From NCBI GenBank assembly GCA_022072165.1, contig JAJVIF010000002.1:324258-388257 (forward strand): a stretch of DNA of 64,000 nucleotides, read 5' to 3'. Under the pieces are notes generated by a model. It worked only from the letters and a program-made list of their open reading frames with translations. It ran no database searches and was not told the DNA's origin. A program made the translations under genes and the position numbers. This DNA is from a bacterium. GTDB lineage: Bacteria; JAJVIF01. This document shows positions 32,870 to 42,167 of the stretch, in pieces (the stretch's first letter is position 1; each line of letters opens with the position of its first letter).

Positions 32870-33889
32870 ATGACGCGACTTCGACTCCCGGTCCTGCTCG
32901 GGCTTCTCTGGTGTACTGCGTCCCAGGCCGCACCTATCGTCGATGTCACTCCGGCCGACTTCACGCACCTGGGGACTCGTCCGGTCGGCATGGGCGGAGC
33001 CTGGGTCGCCTATGGGCCAGATGAGCAGGGACTCTTCCACAACCCCGCGACCCTGGCGCGTCACAAACTCCCCCGCTTTGGCACCTCGCACTCCGCGCGA
33101 CATTTTCCTGGTCCCCGCGAACGGGACCACCTCGATGCCGACCCCACTGCGCTGATCTGGCCCCTCACGCCATGCTTCACCATCGGCCAGGGATGGGTCA
33201 CGCAAGGGGAACTGGGCTATGCCCACCACGACCTCTCAGACCCGGCGTTCCCGCCACAACACCTCTGGGGGACCGAGCGGAGCGAAGCCCTCGCCTGGGA
33301 CCTGTTGCTGCTGCAGCTCGGTGTCAGTCACCGGACCCAGACTTATCGCTACGCCGATCCTGAAGCGTGTCGCCGGACCCCCGAGTCCCCGGCGCTGGAT
33401 GGTCCCAGCCTGACGATGGCTGGCGAGGGACTCACCTGGGGACTCCTGGCGCAGGTCGCGCCGGGGGTGCGCTATGGCTATAGCGAATCGAAGCTGGAGC
33501 AGGATTACTTCCCCGCTGGAGCTCCGACTTACGGTGTCTCCAAGGTCCAGACGAGTCAGGGCTGGGCGGTGCATCCCACCGGCTGGCTGACGCTCACCCG
33601 GCAGACTGATCAGGTCCGTTACCGGACACTGATCGATGGCGTGAAAGCGAAGCAGAGCGAGTCGCCGGTGGCCTGCTGGGGGGTGGAGTGCTGGCTCGGT
33701 CCCTGGCTGGCGGTCCGGACCGGGGGCAGCGACATCGGTCGCACCTGGGGTGTCACCCTCGATCTGCCGTTGCTGCCAGCGCTCCACTATGGGGAAGCCG
33801 AAGCCCTGATGCAGCGGATCAGCCTCGCTCCCTGGCCTGCAGGCAAGTACGAGAACACCCATCACTATTCCTGGTCGCTGGGCCTCTAG
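32870..33889 (+). CDS. PorV/UPF0164-like outer-membrane beta-barrel protein
   Basis: A 339-residue protein with a signal peptide (RLPVLLGLLWCTASQA) followed by VGMGGAWVAYGPDEQGLFHN and PATLAR, the conserved N-terminal hairpin of PorV/PorQ/UPF0164 and FadL-related barrels. Alternating aromatic strands continue to the end, which closes in YSWSLGL. The protein implies an outer membrane. Its cargo is unknown; PorV relatives act with type IX secretion but no other such genes are here. TATCCT lies 10 bases before the ATG, so the leader is very short and no ribosome binding site is seen. Confidence 0.72.
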   Translation: MTRLRLPVLLGLLWCTASQAAPIVDVTPADFTHLGTRPVGMGGAWVAYGPDEQGLFHNPATLARHKLPRFGTSHSARHFPGPRERDHLDADPTALIWPLTPCFTIGQGWVTQGELGYAHHDLSDPAFPPQHLWGTERSEALAWDLLLLQLGVSHRTQTYRYADPEACRRTPESPALDGPSLTMAGEGLTWGLLAQVAPGVRYGYSESKLEQDYFPAGAPTYGVSKVQTSQGWAVHPTGWLTLTRQTDQVRYRTLIDGVKAKQSESPVACWGVECWLGPWLAVRTGGSDIGRTWGVTLDLPLLPALHYGEAEALMQRISLAPWPAGKYENTHHYSWSLGL

Positions 33890-33919
33890 CCCGGGCGAAC
33901 TGTGGTAAGCCTGTCGCAT

Positions 33920-34720
33920 ATGGCCATCGCCCTGTCGGTCCGAAACCTCACCAAGCGATATGACCGCTTCACTGCTGTCGAAGGAATCGACTTTGAGGTG
34001 CATGGGGGCGAGATTCTCGGACTCCTCGGCCCCAACGGGGCGGGCAAGACCACGACGCTGAAAATGCTGGCGGGGGTCATGGCTCCAACTGCCGGCGAAA
34101 TTCGCCTCGGTGAGATTGATGTCGTGCGGGCCCCCCAGGAAGCAAAGCGCTGGCTCGGGTACCTTCCGCAGGAGCCCTATGCCTATGAAAAGCTCACGGG
34201 TCGGGAGTTCCTCCATTTCATTGCCGAGGTCCGGAGCATCCCGGTGGCGCGACGTGCCACCCTCTTCGAGCACTGGCTGACCGCATTTGATCTCACCAAA
34301 GATGCCGACAAACTGCTGGAGAGCTACTCCGGCGGGATGCTCAAGAAGCTGCTGCTGATCGCCACCCTTATGCACGAGCCTCCAGTCCTGCTGCTGGATG
34401 AGCCGACCATCTCGCTGGACCCCCTGACTGTCCGGAAGGTGCGTCAGCAACTGGAGCTGCGAGCTGCCGCCGGCAGCGCCATCATCCTGAGCACCCATGT
34501 GCTGGAGATTGCAGAAAAACTCTGCGACCGAATCGCCATCATCTATGGCGGACAGCTCTGCGCCCTGGGGACCATGCCCGAGCTACAGGCCGCCTGGCTC
34601 GGTGATGTCCCGGGCACCCTGGAAGACATCTTTCTCCGGGCCACCGGCGCCGAGCTGGACGAGGGCGCGTTGCCGGAAGGCGACAGCGCGTCGGTCGCCG
34701 GGAGCAGCCTCGAGGCATGA
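33920..34720 (+). CDS. ABC transporter ATP-binding protein (ABC-2/exporter type)
   Basis: A 266-residue ATPase. Walker A is GLLGPNGAGKTTTLKML near residue 33, the signature is YSGGMLKKL rather than LSGGQ, and Walker B is VLLLDEPTISLDP, followed by the switch histidine in STHVLEIAE. The closest types are CcmA/NatA-like ATPases that drive export-type permeases. Its stop overlaps the start of the next gene (ATGA), so the two are coupled and form one transporter. An alternative GTG at 33902 would add six residues. The C-terminal tail of about 40 residues is Ala/Gly/Ser-rich and acidic. Confidence 0.88.
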   Translation: MAIALSVRNLTKRYDRFTAVEGIDFEVHGGEILGLLGPNGAGKTTTLKMLAGVMAPTAGEIRLGEIDVVRAPQEAKRWLGYLPQEPYAYEKLTGREFLHFIAEVRSIPVARRATLFEHWLTAFDLTKDADKLLESYSGGMLKKLLLIATLMHEPPVLLLDEPTISLDPLTVRKVRQQLELRAAAGSAIILSTHVLEIAEKLCDRIAIIYGGQLCALGTMPELQAAWLGDVPGTLEDIFLRATGAELDEGALPEGDSASVAGSSLEA

Positions 34721-36399
34721 CCCCGCAGACGCCCACCCCCGCCCTCTCCTGGCTCCGCGCTGCCTGGATCATCGAGCGGACACGGCAGCAACAGGGCTGG
34801 AACCTGGTCCGCTACGCCAAACCGGGGGAACGGATCCGCCGCTGGGGCGGCCTCGCGTTCCGCATCCTCTGGCCCCTGGGGGGGACACTCTTTGGGGCGT
34901 ATGTCTTTCGGGGCCTGCGGCACGCGTCGCTCTTTGGCGATGCCTCCGCGAATTTTCTCCTCGCGATGCTGGCCCTCTTTACAGCGCTCCTGCTTTTTGT
35001 GTCCGCGATCAAGTTCGCCTACCAAACCTTCTTCGGCGCTCCCGACCTCCCACTCTTGCAGTCGCTCCCCCTGCCGACTCGCGGGATCTTTGTCGGGAAG
35101 TACCTCGACAACCTCGCTTTCTCCAATCAGCTGGTCTCGATCTTCGCCCTGGGTCCGTTTCTGGCGTACGGGCTGGCCTTCGACTGGCCCTGGTCCCGTC
35201 TGCTCGTGGCGGTCCTGGGGCTCCTCTACCTCCCGGTCTACACCACGGCCCTCGGGATCCTGATCAGTGTCCCTATCAGTCGCTTTGTCTCCCGGAGCCG
35301 GATGCGGGAGACCCTGATGCTGGGGAGTATGGCGGCAAGTGTGGCGTGTTACGCCCTCATGCGGCAGGCGATCCGGATTGAGATGAGTGGCGGCCCGCCG
35401 GATGTCCATGCGCTCCTTTGGGACTGGCTGCCAGTCTCCTGGCTCGCGTCCTGGGCTATCGCCCCGACCGACCCCGCAAGTCAGACCCTTCTCGCGCAGT
35501 ACTTCTGGCTCGGTACAACCCTTTTTGTGGCCTCGGCCTGGCTCGGCGATATGGCGTATCAGTACGGTATCTCGCATCTGGAGCTGGAAGCGGAAGGAAG
35601 CGGGTCCTCGGCGACTCCCTGGCTGTTGCGGATCGACCGGGGGAGCCCCTCCCCGGCCCGGGCGTTCTGGTTCAAGGACCTGCTGACCTTCAGCCGGGAT
35701 CCGCGGCAGTGGTACTACCTGGTTTTCTTCGGGGTCCTCTTTTTCCTGCCTGTCGACCCCACCGGCACGATGACTGGCGCACATGGGATGGGGCGTCTGC
35801 TGGTGAACACTATCTCCAATGCGTTCATCGTGGTCATCATGGCGACCATGGCGCTGCAGGAACTCTCCGTGCTGGGGTATAGCCGGGAGGGGTCGCGACG
35901 CTGGCTCCTGCACGCGCTCCCCTTGCGTCCGATGCAGCTGCTGCTGGGGAAGTTCCAGGTCATTCTCTTTTGCACGGTGATCCTGGCGACCTTCGGCGTC
36001 CTCTGCCTACTCGGCGTGGGACAGCTGGCCCCGGCGGATGTCCTGCCGACCCTGGCGGGGTCGTTGCTGATGGCGGGGACCCTCAACTTTGCCTTTTTGT
36101 CCCTGGGAGCCCGGTGGCCCGACTTCGAGGGCTACGCCCAGCGGCAGCGGGTGAGTCCGACCCTGGCGCTGGCGATCGCTATGGTGGATGGCGTAGTAAT
36201 CGGCGTATTCCTGCTGCTCGCGACCCTGCTGGCGAGTTATACCGAATGGGCTCCCTGGATTCCGGCGCTGTCGGGGATTTCGTTCAGCGTCCTGCTGGGG
36301 GTAGCGGTCGGCATCATGGGACTGACATTGCTGGGGCTGATCGTGATGAGTCTCTGGAACGGCTTCGTGGCCTCAAAGCGGGTGCTGCAGGAGCGGTAG
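34717..36399 (+). CDS. Large multi-pass ABC transporter permease
   Basis: A 560-residue integral membrane protein with about twelve hydrophobic segments and no ATP-binding motifs, translated from ATGA overlapping the ATPase gene. A soluble cytoplasmic segment lies in the middle (LELEAEGSGSSATPW then FWFKDLLTFSRDPRQWY). FWFKDLL and similar motifs occur in uncharacterised ABC-2-like exporters, so a two-component efflux system of unknown substrate is the best reading. The ATPase and permease are of similar age in the genome by base composition. Confidence 0.78.
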   Translation: MTPQTPTPALSWLRAAWIIERTRQQQGWNLVRYAKPGERIRRWGGLAFRILWPLGGTLFGAYVFRGLRHASLFGDASANFLLAMLALFTALLLFVSAIKFAYQTFFGAPDLPLLQSLPLPTRGIFVGKYLDNLAFSNQLVSIFALGPFLAYGLAFDWPWSRLLVAVLGLLYLPVYTTALGILISVPISRFVSRSRMRETLMLGSMAASVACYALMRQAIRIEMSGGPPDVHALLWDWLPVSWLASWAIAPTDPASQTLLAQYFWLGTTLFVASAWLGDMAYQYGISHLELEAEGSGSSATPWLLRIDRGSPSPARAFWFKDLLTFSRDPRQWYYLVFFGVLFFLPVDPTGTMTGAHGMGRLLVNTISNAFIVVIMATMALQELSVLGYSREGSRRWLLHALPLRPMQLLLGKFQVILFCTVILATFGVLCLLGVGQLAPADVLPTLAGSLLMAGTLNFAFLSLGARWPDFEGYAQRQRVSPTLALAIAMVDGVVIGVFLLLATLLASYTEWAPWIPALSGISFSVLLGVAVGIMGLTLLGLIVMSLWNGFVASKRVLQER

Positions 36400-36464
36400 A
36401 GGTCAGCGAAGGTGAAGTGTGATTCAGTTCTGCATCTACTCGGCCAGGTTCTGTGGCTGTCTGC

Positions 36465-36470
36465 TATGCT
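36465..36470 (+). promoter_or_regulatory. -10 element TATGCT, leaderless promoter of the TPR gene
   Basis: TGC-TATGCT is followed by seven bases (AAGCAGC) and the ATG at 36478. No Shine-Dalgarno sequence is present. Confidence 0.6.
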
Positions 36471-36477
36471 AAGCAGC

Positions 36478-37545
36478 ATGAATATCATACGACTGGCAGA
36501 ACAGGCCCTGAAGGCAGCAGGCGACGCGGTAGATCGCTGGGCTGCGCAGGAACCACCGCTTGCGAATCCGGCGGAGGCTGAGGCAAGTCGCCTTCGTGGG
36601 GATGCCTGCTTTGAACAGGGGGATATGGATCAGGCCATCGCTCATTACACCGAGGCAATCCGGCTAAATCCAGCAAGTGCGCTCTGTCATGGCTTGCGGG
36701 GTACCGCCTTTCAGCTTCAGGGTGACTTGCATCACGCCATCGCAGACTACACCGAAGCGAAGCGCCTGAATCCGGCAGAAGCAAACTACAGCTATCTGTG
36801 CGGGCGGGCATACAGTTTGCTGGGAGAGTTGAAGCCCGCGATCGATCATTACTCGGAAGCCATTCGGCTGAATCCTGCTGGCGCGAAGGCCCATGCCCAT
36901 CGCGGTTCAGCTCACCTGGCGCTGGGTTCTGCAGAGCAGGCGATCGCGGACTTCACTGAAGCCATCAGACTGAATCCGTCAGATACAGACAGTCTCCACG
37001 CCCGCGCCCTGGCTTATCAACGGTTGGACAAGGCTGACCTGGCGATAGCGGACTTCACTGAGCTCATCCGGCAGAGCCCGGCCGATGACAGCGCTTATGC
37101 GAATCGGGGGTTTCTCCAGTTTGCTCTGGGACAAACTGCTGCAGCGATCGCTGACTACTCGGAGGCGATCCGGCTGGATCCGACGGACGCCGAGAGCTTT
37201 TGCCTGCGAGGACGTGTGTTTCAGCAGACGGGAAATCTTTCGCAGGCGATCGCTGACTATTCGGAGGCCATTCGCCTGTCCCCTGCCAACTCCCCCTACT
37301 TTGTGTTCCGCGGGTCCGCGCTTGAGCACCAGGGCGAACTGGAGCAGGCTGTCGCCGACTTCTCAGAGGCAATTCGACTGGATCCGGAGGACCCTGTTAT
37401 CCACTGTGCCCGTGGGAAAGCGTTTTCAGCACTGGGGAATCTGGACCTGGCCATCGCGGACTATCAGGCGGCACTCAGGCTCGCTCCGGACGACGACGTT
37501 GTGGCAGAGGCGTTGGCTGATGCAAAAGCCCGTCGCGGGAACTAA
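36478..37545 (+). CDS. Tetratricopeptide repeat protein (about nine TPRs)
   Basis: A 355-residue protein of nine consecutive 34-residue TPR units starting near residue 38, each close to the form G-x-x-x-x-x-x-G-x-x-x-x-A-I-A-D-Y-S-E-A-I-R-L-x-P (for example AIADYSEAIRLDPTDAESF). No signal peptide or transmembrane segment is evident. TPR arrays bind peptides or assemble complexes; no partner is obvious. DNA of the repeats is diverged, so it is not a fresh expansion. The ATG at 36478 was chosen for the leaderless -10 just before it; an earlier GTG at 36412 would add an unrelated leader. Confidence 0.85.
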   Translation: MNIIRLAEQALKAAGDAVDRWAAQEPPLANPAEAEASRLRGDACFEQGDMDQAIAHYTEAIRLNPASALCHGLRGTAFQLQGDLHHAIADYTEAKRLNPAEANYSYLCGRAYSLLGELKPAIDHYSEAIRLNPAGAKAHAHRGSAHLALGSAEQAIADFTEAIRLNPSDTDSLHARALAYQRLDKADLAIADFTELIRQSPADDSAYANRGFLQFALGQTAAAIADYSEAIRLDPTDAESFCLRGRVFQQTGNLSQAIADYSEAIRLSPANSPYFVFRGSALEHQGELEQAVADFSEAIRLDPEDPVIHCARGKAFSALGNLDLAIADYQAALRLAPDDDVVAEALADAKARRGN

Positions 37546-37708
37546 CCAGCTTCCTCAGTTTTTCGTGTGTTGCGTCCGTTTCCCTTTGAACATCCTTGCG
37601 GGAACCGCCGGATGCAACCGGAACCGCGGCTGCAGCGTCTAAGATACGACCAGGTGTTCCAGCCGGACGCGGGCGTCGGGCTGTCAGCAGCAGAGGGAGG
37701 ACCCGTCG

Positions 37709-38416
37709 GTGAACTACAGCAACCAGATGATGAATCAGGCGCAGGAGTACTTCGGGCGTCCGGCCATCATGGAGTCAGCCGATGTCCGCTCCCAGTTTCT
37801 GGGGAAGGTCTATGCCCTCCTGGGGACCGGCCTGGTGCTGGCTGGAGGGGCCTGTGTCGCGACCCTGAACTCCAAGCCGCTGCTTGGGGCAGTGATGGGG
37901 CTCATGCAGAACCCACTGTTCTACATCCTGGCCATTGTCGGGCTCACCTTCGGGGTGCAGGCGGTCGCCAGAATCCCCGTGCTGAATGTGGTGGGGTACG
38001 GCGTCTTTACGCTCTTCTTCGGTGCCATCACCGCGCCGCTGGTGATGATGGCTGTCATGGCCACCGGATCCGGCGATGTGGTGGTGCAGGCCCTGGGACT
38101 CACCGCCATCCTCTTTGTCGGCCTGAGCGCCTGGGCGCTGACGACCAAGGAAGACCTCAGCCGGTGGGGGACCTACCTCTTCATTGGGGCGCTGATCCTC
38201 TTTGGTATCGGGGTCGTCGGGATGTTCACCAGCTTCAATGTCGGCCTCTGGTGGAGCGCCCTCTGGGTCGCGCTGCTGGCGGGGTATGTCATGTACGACA
38301 CCCAGATGATCCAGCGCCGTTATGCCGTCACCGATGTCGTCCCGGCGAGCATCGCCCTCTTCACGGACTTCATCGTCATGTTCTGGCACATCCTGCGACT
38401 GCTGTCGCGTCGCTAA
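37709..38416 (+). CDS. Bax inhibitor-1/YccA family membrane protein
   Basis: A 235-residue protein with seven predicted transmembrane segments and the BI-1 hallmarks: RSQFLGKVYALLGTGLVLAG near residue 28, the final segment YDTQMIQRRYAV near residue 195 and the aspartate in FTDFIVMFWHILRLL at the C-terminus. Bacterial relatives (YccA, YetJ) are pH-sensitive Ca2+ leak channels or modulators of FtsH. GTG start at 37709 with GAGGGAGG upstream. It stands alone between the TPR and TrmH-family genes. Confidence 0.88.
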   Translation: MNYSNQMMNQAQEYFGRPAIMESADVRSQFLGKVYALLGTGLVLAGGACVATLNSKPLLGAVMGLMQNPLFYILAIVGLTFGVQAVARIPVLNVVGYGVFTLFFGAITAPLVMMAVMATGSGDVVVQALGLTAILFVGLSAWALTTKEDLSRWGTYLFIGALILFGIGVVGMFTSFNVGLWWSALWVALLAGYVMYDTQMIQRRYAVTDVVPASIALFTDFIVMFWHILRLLSRR

Positions 38417-38446
38417 CGCCACACCAGTTCCTGCCAGGGATTGCGG

Positions 38447-38452
38447 TACGCT
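38447..38452 (+). promoter_or_regulatory. -10 element TACGCT, leaderless promoter of the TrmH-family gene
   Basis: TACGCT is followed by seven bases (GCCGGTC) and GTG at 38460, and lies 30 bases after the BI-1 stop. No ribosome binding site is present. Confidence 0.6.
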
Positions 38453-38459
38453 GCCGGTC

Positions 38460-39308
38460 GTGCCCATACGTCCGCCCCTGGTCCTGACCGCTGCCACGAA
38501 TCCCCGACTGAAGGCCGCTGCCCTCCTCCGCAATCCTGCGGACCGACGGGCCAGCGGTCTTTTTCTGTGTGAGGGGCGACGGGCCATCGGACGCGCCCTG
38601 GCAGCCGGACTGGAGGCGGTGGAACTGTTCCATGCTCCGGAGCTGACCGGCCAGTCGACTGCCGACCTGCCCCACTGGCTTCCAGAGCTGGCGCAGATTC
38701 CGACGCACTGCGGCGTGTACGAAGTCCCCGGAACACTGCTGGGGAAGCTCGCTTATCGACAGGAGCCCGAGGGACTCGTGGTCGTGATGCGGCAGCCGGC
38801 GTGGACCCTCGAGGCGATCCGCGACCGGGCGGGCGACTCGCCGCTGCTCCTTCTCATCTGCGCCGGCATCGAAAAGCCAGGGAATCTGGGGGCGATGGTC
38901 CGGAGTGTCGCTGCCGCCGGCGCGCACGGGCTGATCCTCACCGGCGGCCCCATCGATGCCTGTAATCCCAATGTCATCCGGGCCAGCACCGGCGCGATTT
39001 TCGAGTTGCCGGTCCTGTCGTCCACTGAGCAGGCCCTCGCAGACTGGCTCACAGCGCACCAGGTGCAGGTGCTGGTCGCGACTCCTTCGGCCACTTTGCC
39101 GTATACGCGTGCCAATCTGACCCAGCCGACCGCGTTGCTCATCGGTGCGGAAGCGACCGGCGTACCGGCGTTCTGGCTCCAGCACGCCTCGCAGCAGGGA
39201 GCGCAGATCCATATCCCGATGGCTCCGGGGAGTGTCGTGGACTCGCTGAACGCAGCGGTGACCGCCGGGATCCTGCTCTTCGAGGCGGCACGGCAACGAC
39301 AACGTTAA
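38460..39308 (+). CDS. TrmH/SpoU-family RNA 2'-O-ribose methyltransferase
   Basis: A 282-residue SPOUT methyltransferase. The N-terminal substrate-binding part (RLKAAALLRNPADRRASGLF, then LCEGRRAI) is typical of the RlmB/TsnR/YsgA group. The knotted domain shows motif 1 EKPGNLGAMVRSVAAAGAHG, motif 2 LLIGAEATGVPAFW and motif 3 IPMAPGSVVDSLNAAVTAGI. The RNA target (23S or tRNA) is not deducible. GTG 38460 is preferred over earlier in-frame codons because those upstream lie inside the BI-1 gene and because of the leaderless -10. Confidence 0.9.
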   Translation: MPIRPPLVLTAATNPRLKAAALLRNPADRRASGLFLCEGRRAIGRALAAGLEAVELFHAPELTGQSTADLPHWLPELAQIPTHCGVYEVPGTLLGKLAYRQEPEGLVVVMRQPAWTLEAIRDRAGDSPLLLLICAGIEKPGNLGAMVRSVAAAGAHGLILTGGPIDACNPNVIRASTGAIFELPVLSSTEQALADWLTAHQVQVLVATPSATLPYTRANLTQPTALLIGAEATGVPAFWLQHASQQGAQIHIPMAPGSVVDSLNAAVTAGILLFEAARQRQR

Positions 39309-39325
39309 GCAGCGTTGGTGGTCGT

Positions 39326-39331
39326 TACAAT
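39326..39331 (+). promoter_or_regulatory. Probable -10 element (TACAAT) for the M28 peptidase gene
   Basis: TACAAT predicts a transcription start near 39338 and a leader of about 39 bases with GAAGGTG before the ATG at 39377. Confidence 0.4.
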
Positions 39332-39376
39332 GTCGTGTTGGCTGCCCGCATTCCTCATCGTCTGAAGGTGTCGCCC

Positions 39377-40936
39377 ATGCGTCCTGTCACTGCACACTGT
39401 TACCTGACCCTTGCATTGCTGCTAATCGGCATCCTCCCTGCGATTGCCGCTGACCCGCTCCCCGACATGCTGGCGACGATCGATGGCGGGGAAGCCCGGG
39501 CACTGGCGCAGGAACTGGCGGGCGTGGAGTACCGGGGGCGTATGACCGGAGAGCCGGAGTTGTATCAGGCTGCGAGCCGCATTACGGACCTCTGGCGGGA
39601 ATGGGGCATCACCCCGGTCGGAGACACAGGCTTTCAGCAGCCCTTTACAGTCCTCTCATCGCGGGTGACCGACATCGCACACTGCACCCTTCAGGTACCG
39701 GATGCCGAAGCGATCGCGTTCAGCGACATCGAGGATTTTCATCCATTCCCCTACGGTGGATCATCCCCAGTGACAGGCGACGTGGTGTTCGCGGGGTATG
39801 GCATCCACGCGCCGGACCTGGACTACGACGACTACGCCGACATCGATGTGACGAACAAGATTGTCTTCGCCATGCGGCATTGCCCGCAGCACGACATGAC
39901 CCGGTTCGATGCCCATGCGACGTTTGTGAAAAAGGCGCAGACCGCGAAGGAGCAGGGAGCGATTGGGCTGGTCCTGGTCACCGACCCCAATGGGCACGAT
40001 GCGTTCGCGCCGCTGGACTTTCCCAACGCGTCCATCAATCTGGGAGAGGGCTTCGCGGCGATCTTTCTGCATACTCGTCATGCCCAGACCTGGTTTAACC
40101 CCTCAGGGCAACTGTTGACCGCGATCCAGGCTGCCATCGATGAGACGGCGACGCCCCTGAGCTTTCCGCTGGGCGTCCAGGCGACCCTGGAGGTCCCAAC
40201 GACATTCCAGCCTGAACAGCCGACCGTGAATGTGGTGGGCTATCTGGAAGGCCAGGACCCGCTCCTGAAGCGGGAGATCGTGGTCATTGGTGCTCACCTG
40301 GACCATCTGGGCTATCGGGGGGACCGCATCTACCCCGGCGCTGACGACAATTGCTCCGGCACGGTGGCGCTCCTGAGTGTCGCCCGGGCATTTGCCACAG
40401 CGTCTGTACGGCCGGCCAGGTCGCTGCTGTTTGTCCACTTTTCAGGCGAAGAGATGGGGTTGCTGGGGTCCGAGCACTTCGTGAAATCGCCATTGATCCC
40501 GGCGGGAAGTCGGATGGTGGCAATGCTGAACATGGACATGGTGGGCCTCGGCAACGGCGGCATCACGACCCTGGTCCCGCCGGAGGGAGGCAGTGACCGC
40601 CTCCGGGGGCTGGTGGAGCTGCAACGCGGACGCTATCTCGCGTCGGAGCTTCCGGTCGACAAGCTGGGGTATGGGGTCGCGCAAAACAACAGCGACCATG
40701 CGCCTTTCGCAAAGTCCGGGATCCCGGCCCTCTTCTTTGTCTCGTCGGGCGACCATCCGGACTATCACCAGCCGGGGGATACCCCGGACAAACTCGACGC
40801 GTCGATCCTGCAGCGGGCAGCGCGCCTCTGTACGGCGGTGGCGTGGCGGATCGCCCAGGAAGGGGTCCCGACCCAAGCGCTGGCCTGGGAGGTCACGGAC
40901 CACCGGGTCTATCACGCCCACGATGATGAAAGCTAG
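39377..40936 (+). CDS. Secreted M28-family Zn aminopeptidase with PA domain
   Basis: A 519-residue exported metallopeptidase. The signal peptide covers about residues 1-25 (LALLLIGILPAIAA). A PA-type insert (VVFAGYGIHAPDLDYDDYAD) lies near residue 135, then the M28 core with both zinc sites: H307 in GAHLDHLG, D323 in GADDNCSG, catalytic E358 and ligand E359 in FSGEEMGLLG, D387 in NMDMVG and H441 in NSDHAPF. Family members are exported aminopeptidases. ATG 39377 is the start that gives a signal peptide. Confidence 0.9.
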   Translation: MRPVTAHCYLTLALLLIGILPAIAADPLPDMLATIDGGEARALAQELAGVEYRGRMTGEPELYQAASRITDLWREWGITPVGDTGFQQPFTVLSSRVTDIAHCTLQVPDAEAIAFSDIEDFHPFPYGGSSPVTGDVVFAGYGIHAPDLDYDDYADIDVTNKIVFAMRHCPQHDMTRFDAHATFVKKAQTAKEQGAIGLVLVTDPNGHDAFAPLDFPNASINLGEGFAAIFLHTRHAQTWFNPSGQLLTAIQAAIDETATPLSFPLGVQATLEVPTTFQPEQPTVNVVGYLEGQDPLLKREIVVIGAHLDHLGYRGDRIYPGADDNCSGTVALLSVARAFATASVRPARSLLFVHFSGEEMGLLGSEHFVKSPLIPAGSRMVAMLNMDMVGLGNGGITTLVPPEGGSDRLRGLVELQRGRYLASELPVDKLGYGVAQNNSDHAPFAKSGIPALFFVSSGDHPDYHQPGDTPDKLDASILQRAARLCTAVAWRIAQEGVPTQALAWEVTDHRVYHAHDDES

Positions 40937-41084
40937 CCACAAGTCCCCTGGCAGCCCCGCAAATCGGGTCTGGGACTGGAAAATCGGGCCTTCTGCCTGG
41001 GTGGTCTCCTTGACACCATCGGTCTGGCGGCGTAACTTGACCCACAATTAGGAACCTGCCCCGCAACCCCCAAAGGAGCCACCC

Positions 41085-42038
41085 ATGCGCTCAGCCGTGG
41101 TGCTGTCCGGACTTTGCACCCTTTGCCTGCTGCCTGCCGGAACCGCCATCAGCGCCCCAGCCCCTGCCTCCGCCAAGGCCCCCGCGGTGCTGAGCAGTGG
41201 CCAGCGCGTGGTGTACGAGTCGGACGTCAACAAAGATGGGCAGCCGCTGATCTACACCTTCACCCTGGAAAACACGACCCCGGTGCAGGTGACCGACGAA
41301 CCAGCGAGCCATCCCGGCATCTCCCGGAGCGGCGACATCTACTACAACCGGGTCATTACGCCCGTGTGGGGGATCATCACCAAGATCTACCACCGGCAGT
41401 GGCCCAACGGGACCGAGCAGGGTGTCACCGCCAACGAACTTGGCGATGAGTATCAGCCGGCCATCAGCCGGGACAACCAGATTCTGGCCTTTACGGCGAA
41501 GCGCTACTTCACCCCGAAGGTGGGTCGTCCCCAGGACGTCATCGACCTCATGGCCTACAAGCGTCCGTTTGTCGAGCAGCGGCAGCTCACGCAGTCGGTG
41601 GCGGTGGAGTCCAACCCGGCGGTCGATGCGACCGGGCAGTACATTTATGCCACCCAGACCAACGGCGAGCACACCGAAGTCTGGCGCTATGCCTACGCGG
41701 ATGCCAAGGCGGAGCGGATCGCCGGGATTGAAGATGGGGTCCGCACGAACTGCCACGAGCCCGCTGTCGATGGTCAGAATCGCTGGTGTGTGTACTCCTC
41801 CACCCGCGATGGCAACAGCGAGATTTACATCCGCGACCTGAAAACCATGGTCGAGACCCGGCTCACGACCAACGAGTCTTACGACGGGCAGCCGTCGATC
41901 ACGGAAGATGGCAGTCGCATCGTCTTTGTCAGCGATCGCGATGGGGACAAGGAGTTGTTCGCCATGGACCGCACCGGCGGCAACCTGCGACAGCTCACCA
42001 ACAACACCTGGGACGACACCAGCCCCTCGGTGCAGTAA
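41085..42038 (+). CDS. Secreted TolB-like WD40/PD40 beta-propeller protein
   Basis: A 317-residue exported protein: signal peptide (VVLSGLCTLCLLPAGTAISA), then repeated propeller blades of the TolB/PD40 kind, best seen in STRDGNSEIYIRDLKTM, then SYDGQPSITEDGSRIVFVSD and RDGDKELFAMDRTGGNLRQL. Such proteins bind partners in the periplasm; TolB itself has about 430 residues and an N-terminal domain that is missing here, so it is only TolB-like. AAAGGAG precedes the ATG. A strong hairpin terminator follows. Confidence 0.85.
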   Translation: MRSAVVLSGLCTLCLLPAGTAISAPAPASAKAPAVLSSGQRVVYESDVNKDGQPLIYTFTLENTTPVQVTDEPASHPGISRSGDIYYNRVITPVWGIITKIYHRQWPNGTEQGVTANELGDEYQPAISRDNQILAFTAKRYFTPKVGRPQDVIDLMAYKRPFVEQRQLTQSVAVESNPAVDATGQYIYATQTNGEHTEVWRYAYADAKAERIAGIEDGVRTNCHEPAVDGQNRWCVYSSTRDGNSEIYIRDLKTMVETRLTTNESYDGQPSITEDGSRIVFVSDRDGDKELFAMDRTGGNLRQLTNNTWDDTSPSVQ

Positions 42039-42078
42039 CCGACCCGCGGTCCTCCGGCCATCCTGACGATTTACGCCT

Positions 42079-42104
42079 CAGGGCAGCCCGCAAAGGCTGC
42101 CCTG
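42079..42104 (+). terminator. Hairpin terminator after the TolB-like gene
   Basis: CAGGGCAGCC (42079-42088) and GGCTGCCCTG (42095-42104) form a perfect 10-bp stem with a six-base loop, 41 bases after the stop. Confidence 0.7.
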
Positions 42105-42154
42105 TCGCTTGCGTGGCGGTTCACCAGCTGACTGCGATCGGCAGAGCGAATCAG

Positions 42155-42160
42155 TACACT
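42155..42160 (+). promoter_or_regulatory. -10 element TACACT, leaderless promoter of the J-domain gene
   Basis: TACACT is followed by seven bases (GATGGGG) and ATG at 42168. An ATG at 42162 lies too close to the element to be transcribed from it. Confidence 0.55.
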
Positions 42161-42167
42161 GATGGGG

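Noticed and set aside
34543..35913. Long minus-strand open frame opposite the ABC permease
   Set aside because: Very Glu/Arg/Pro-rich without a family; the permease is supported by membrane segments and ATGA coupling.
36580..37545. Tandem DNA repeat array in the TPR gene
   Set aside because: The 102-base periodicity comes from 34-residue TPR units whose DNA is well diverged; no array with identical units exists.
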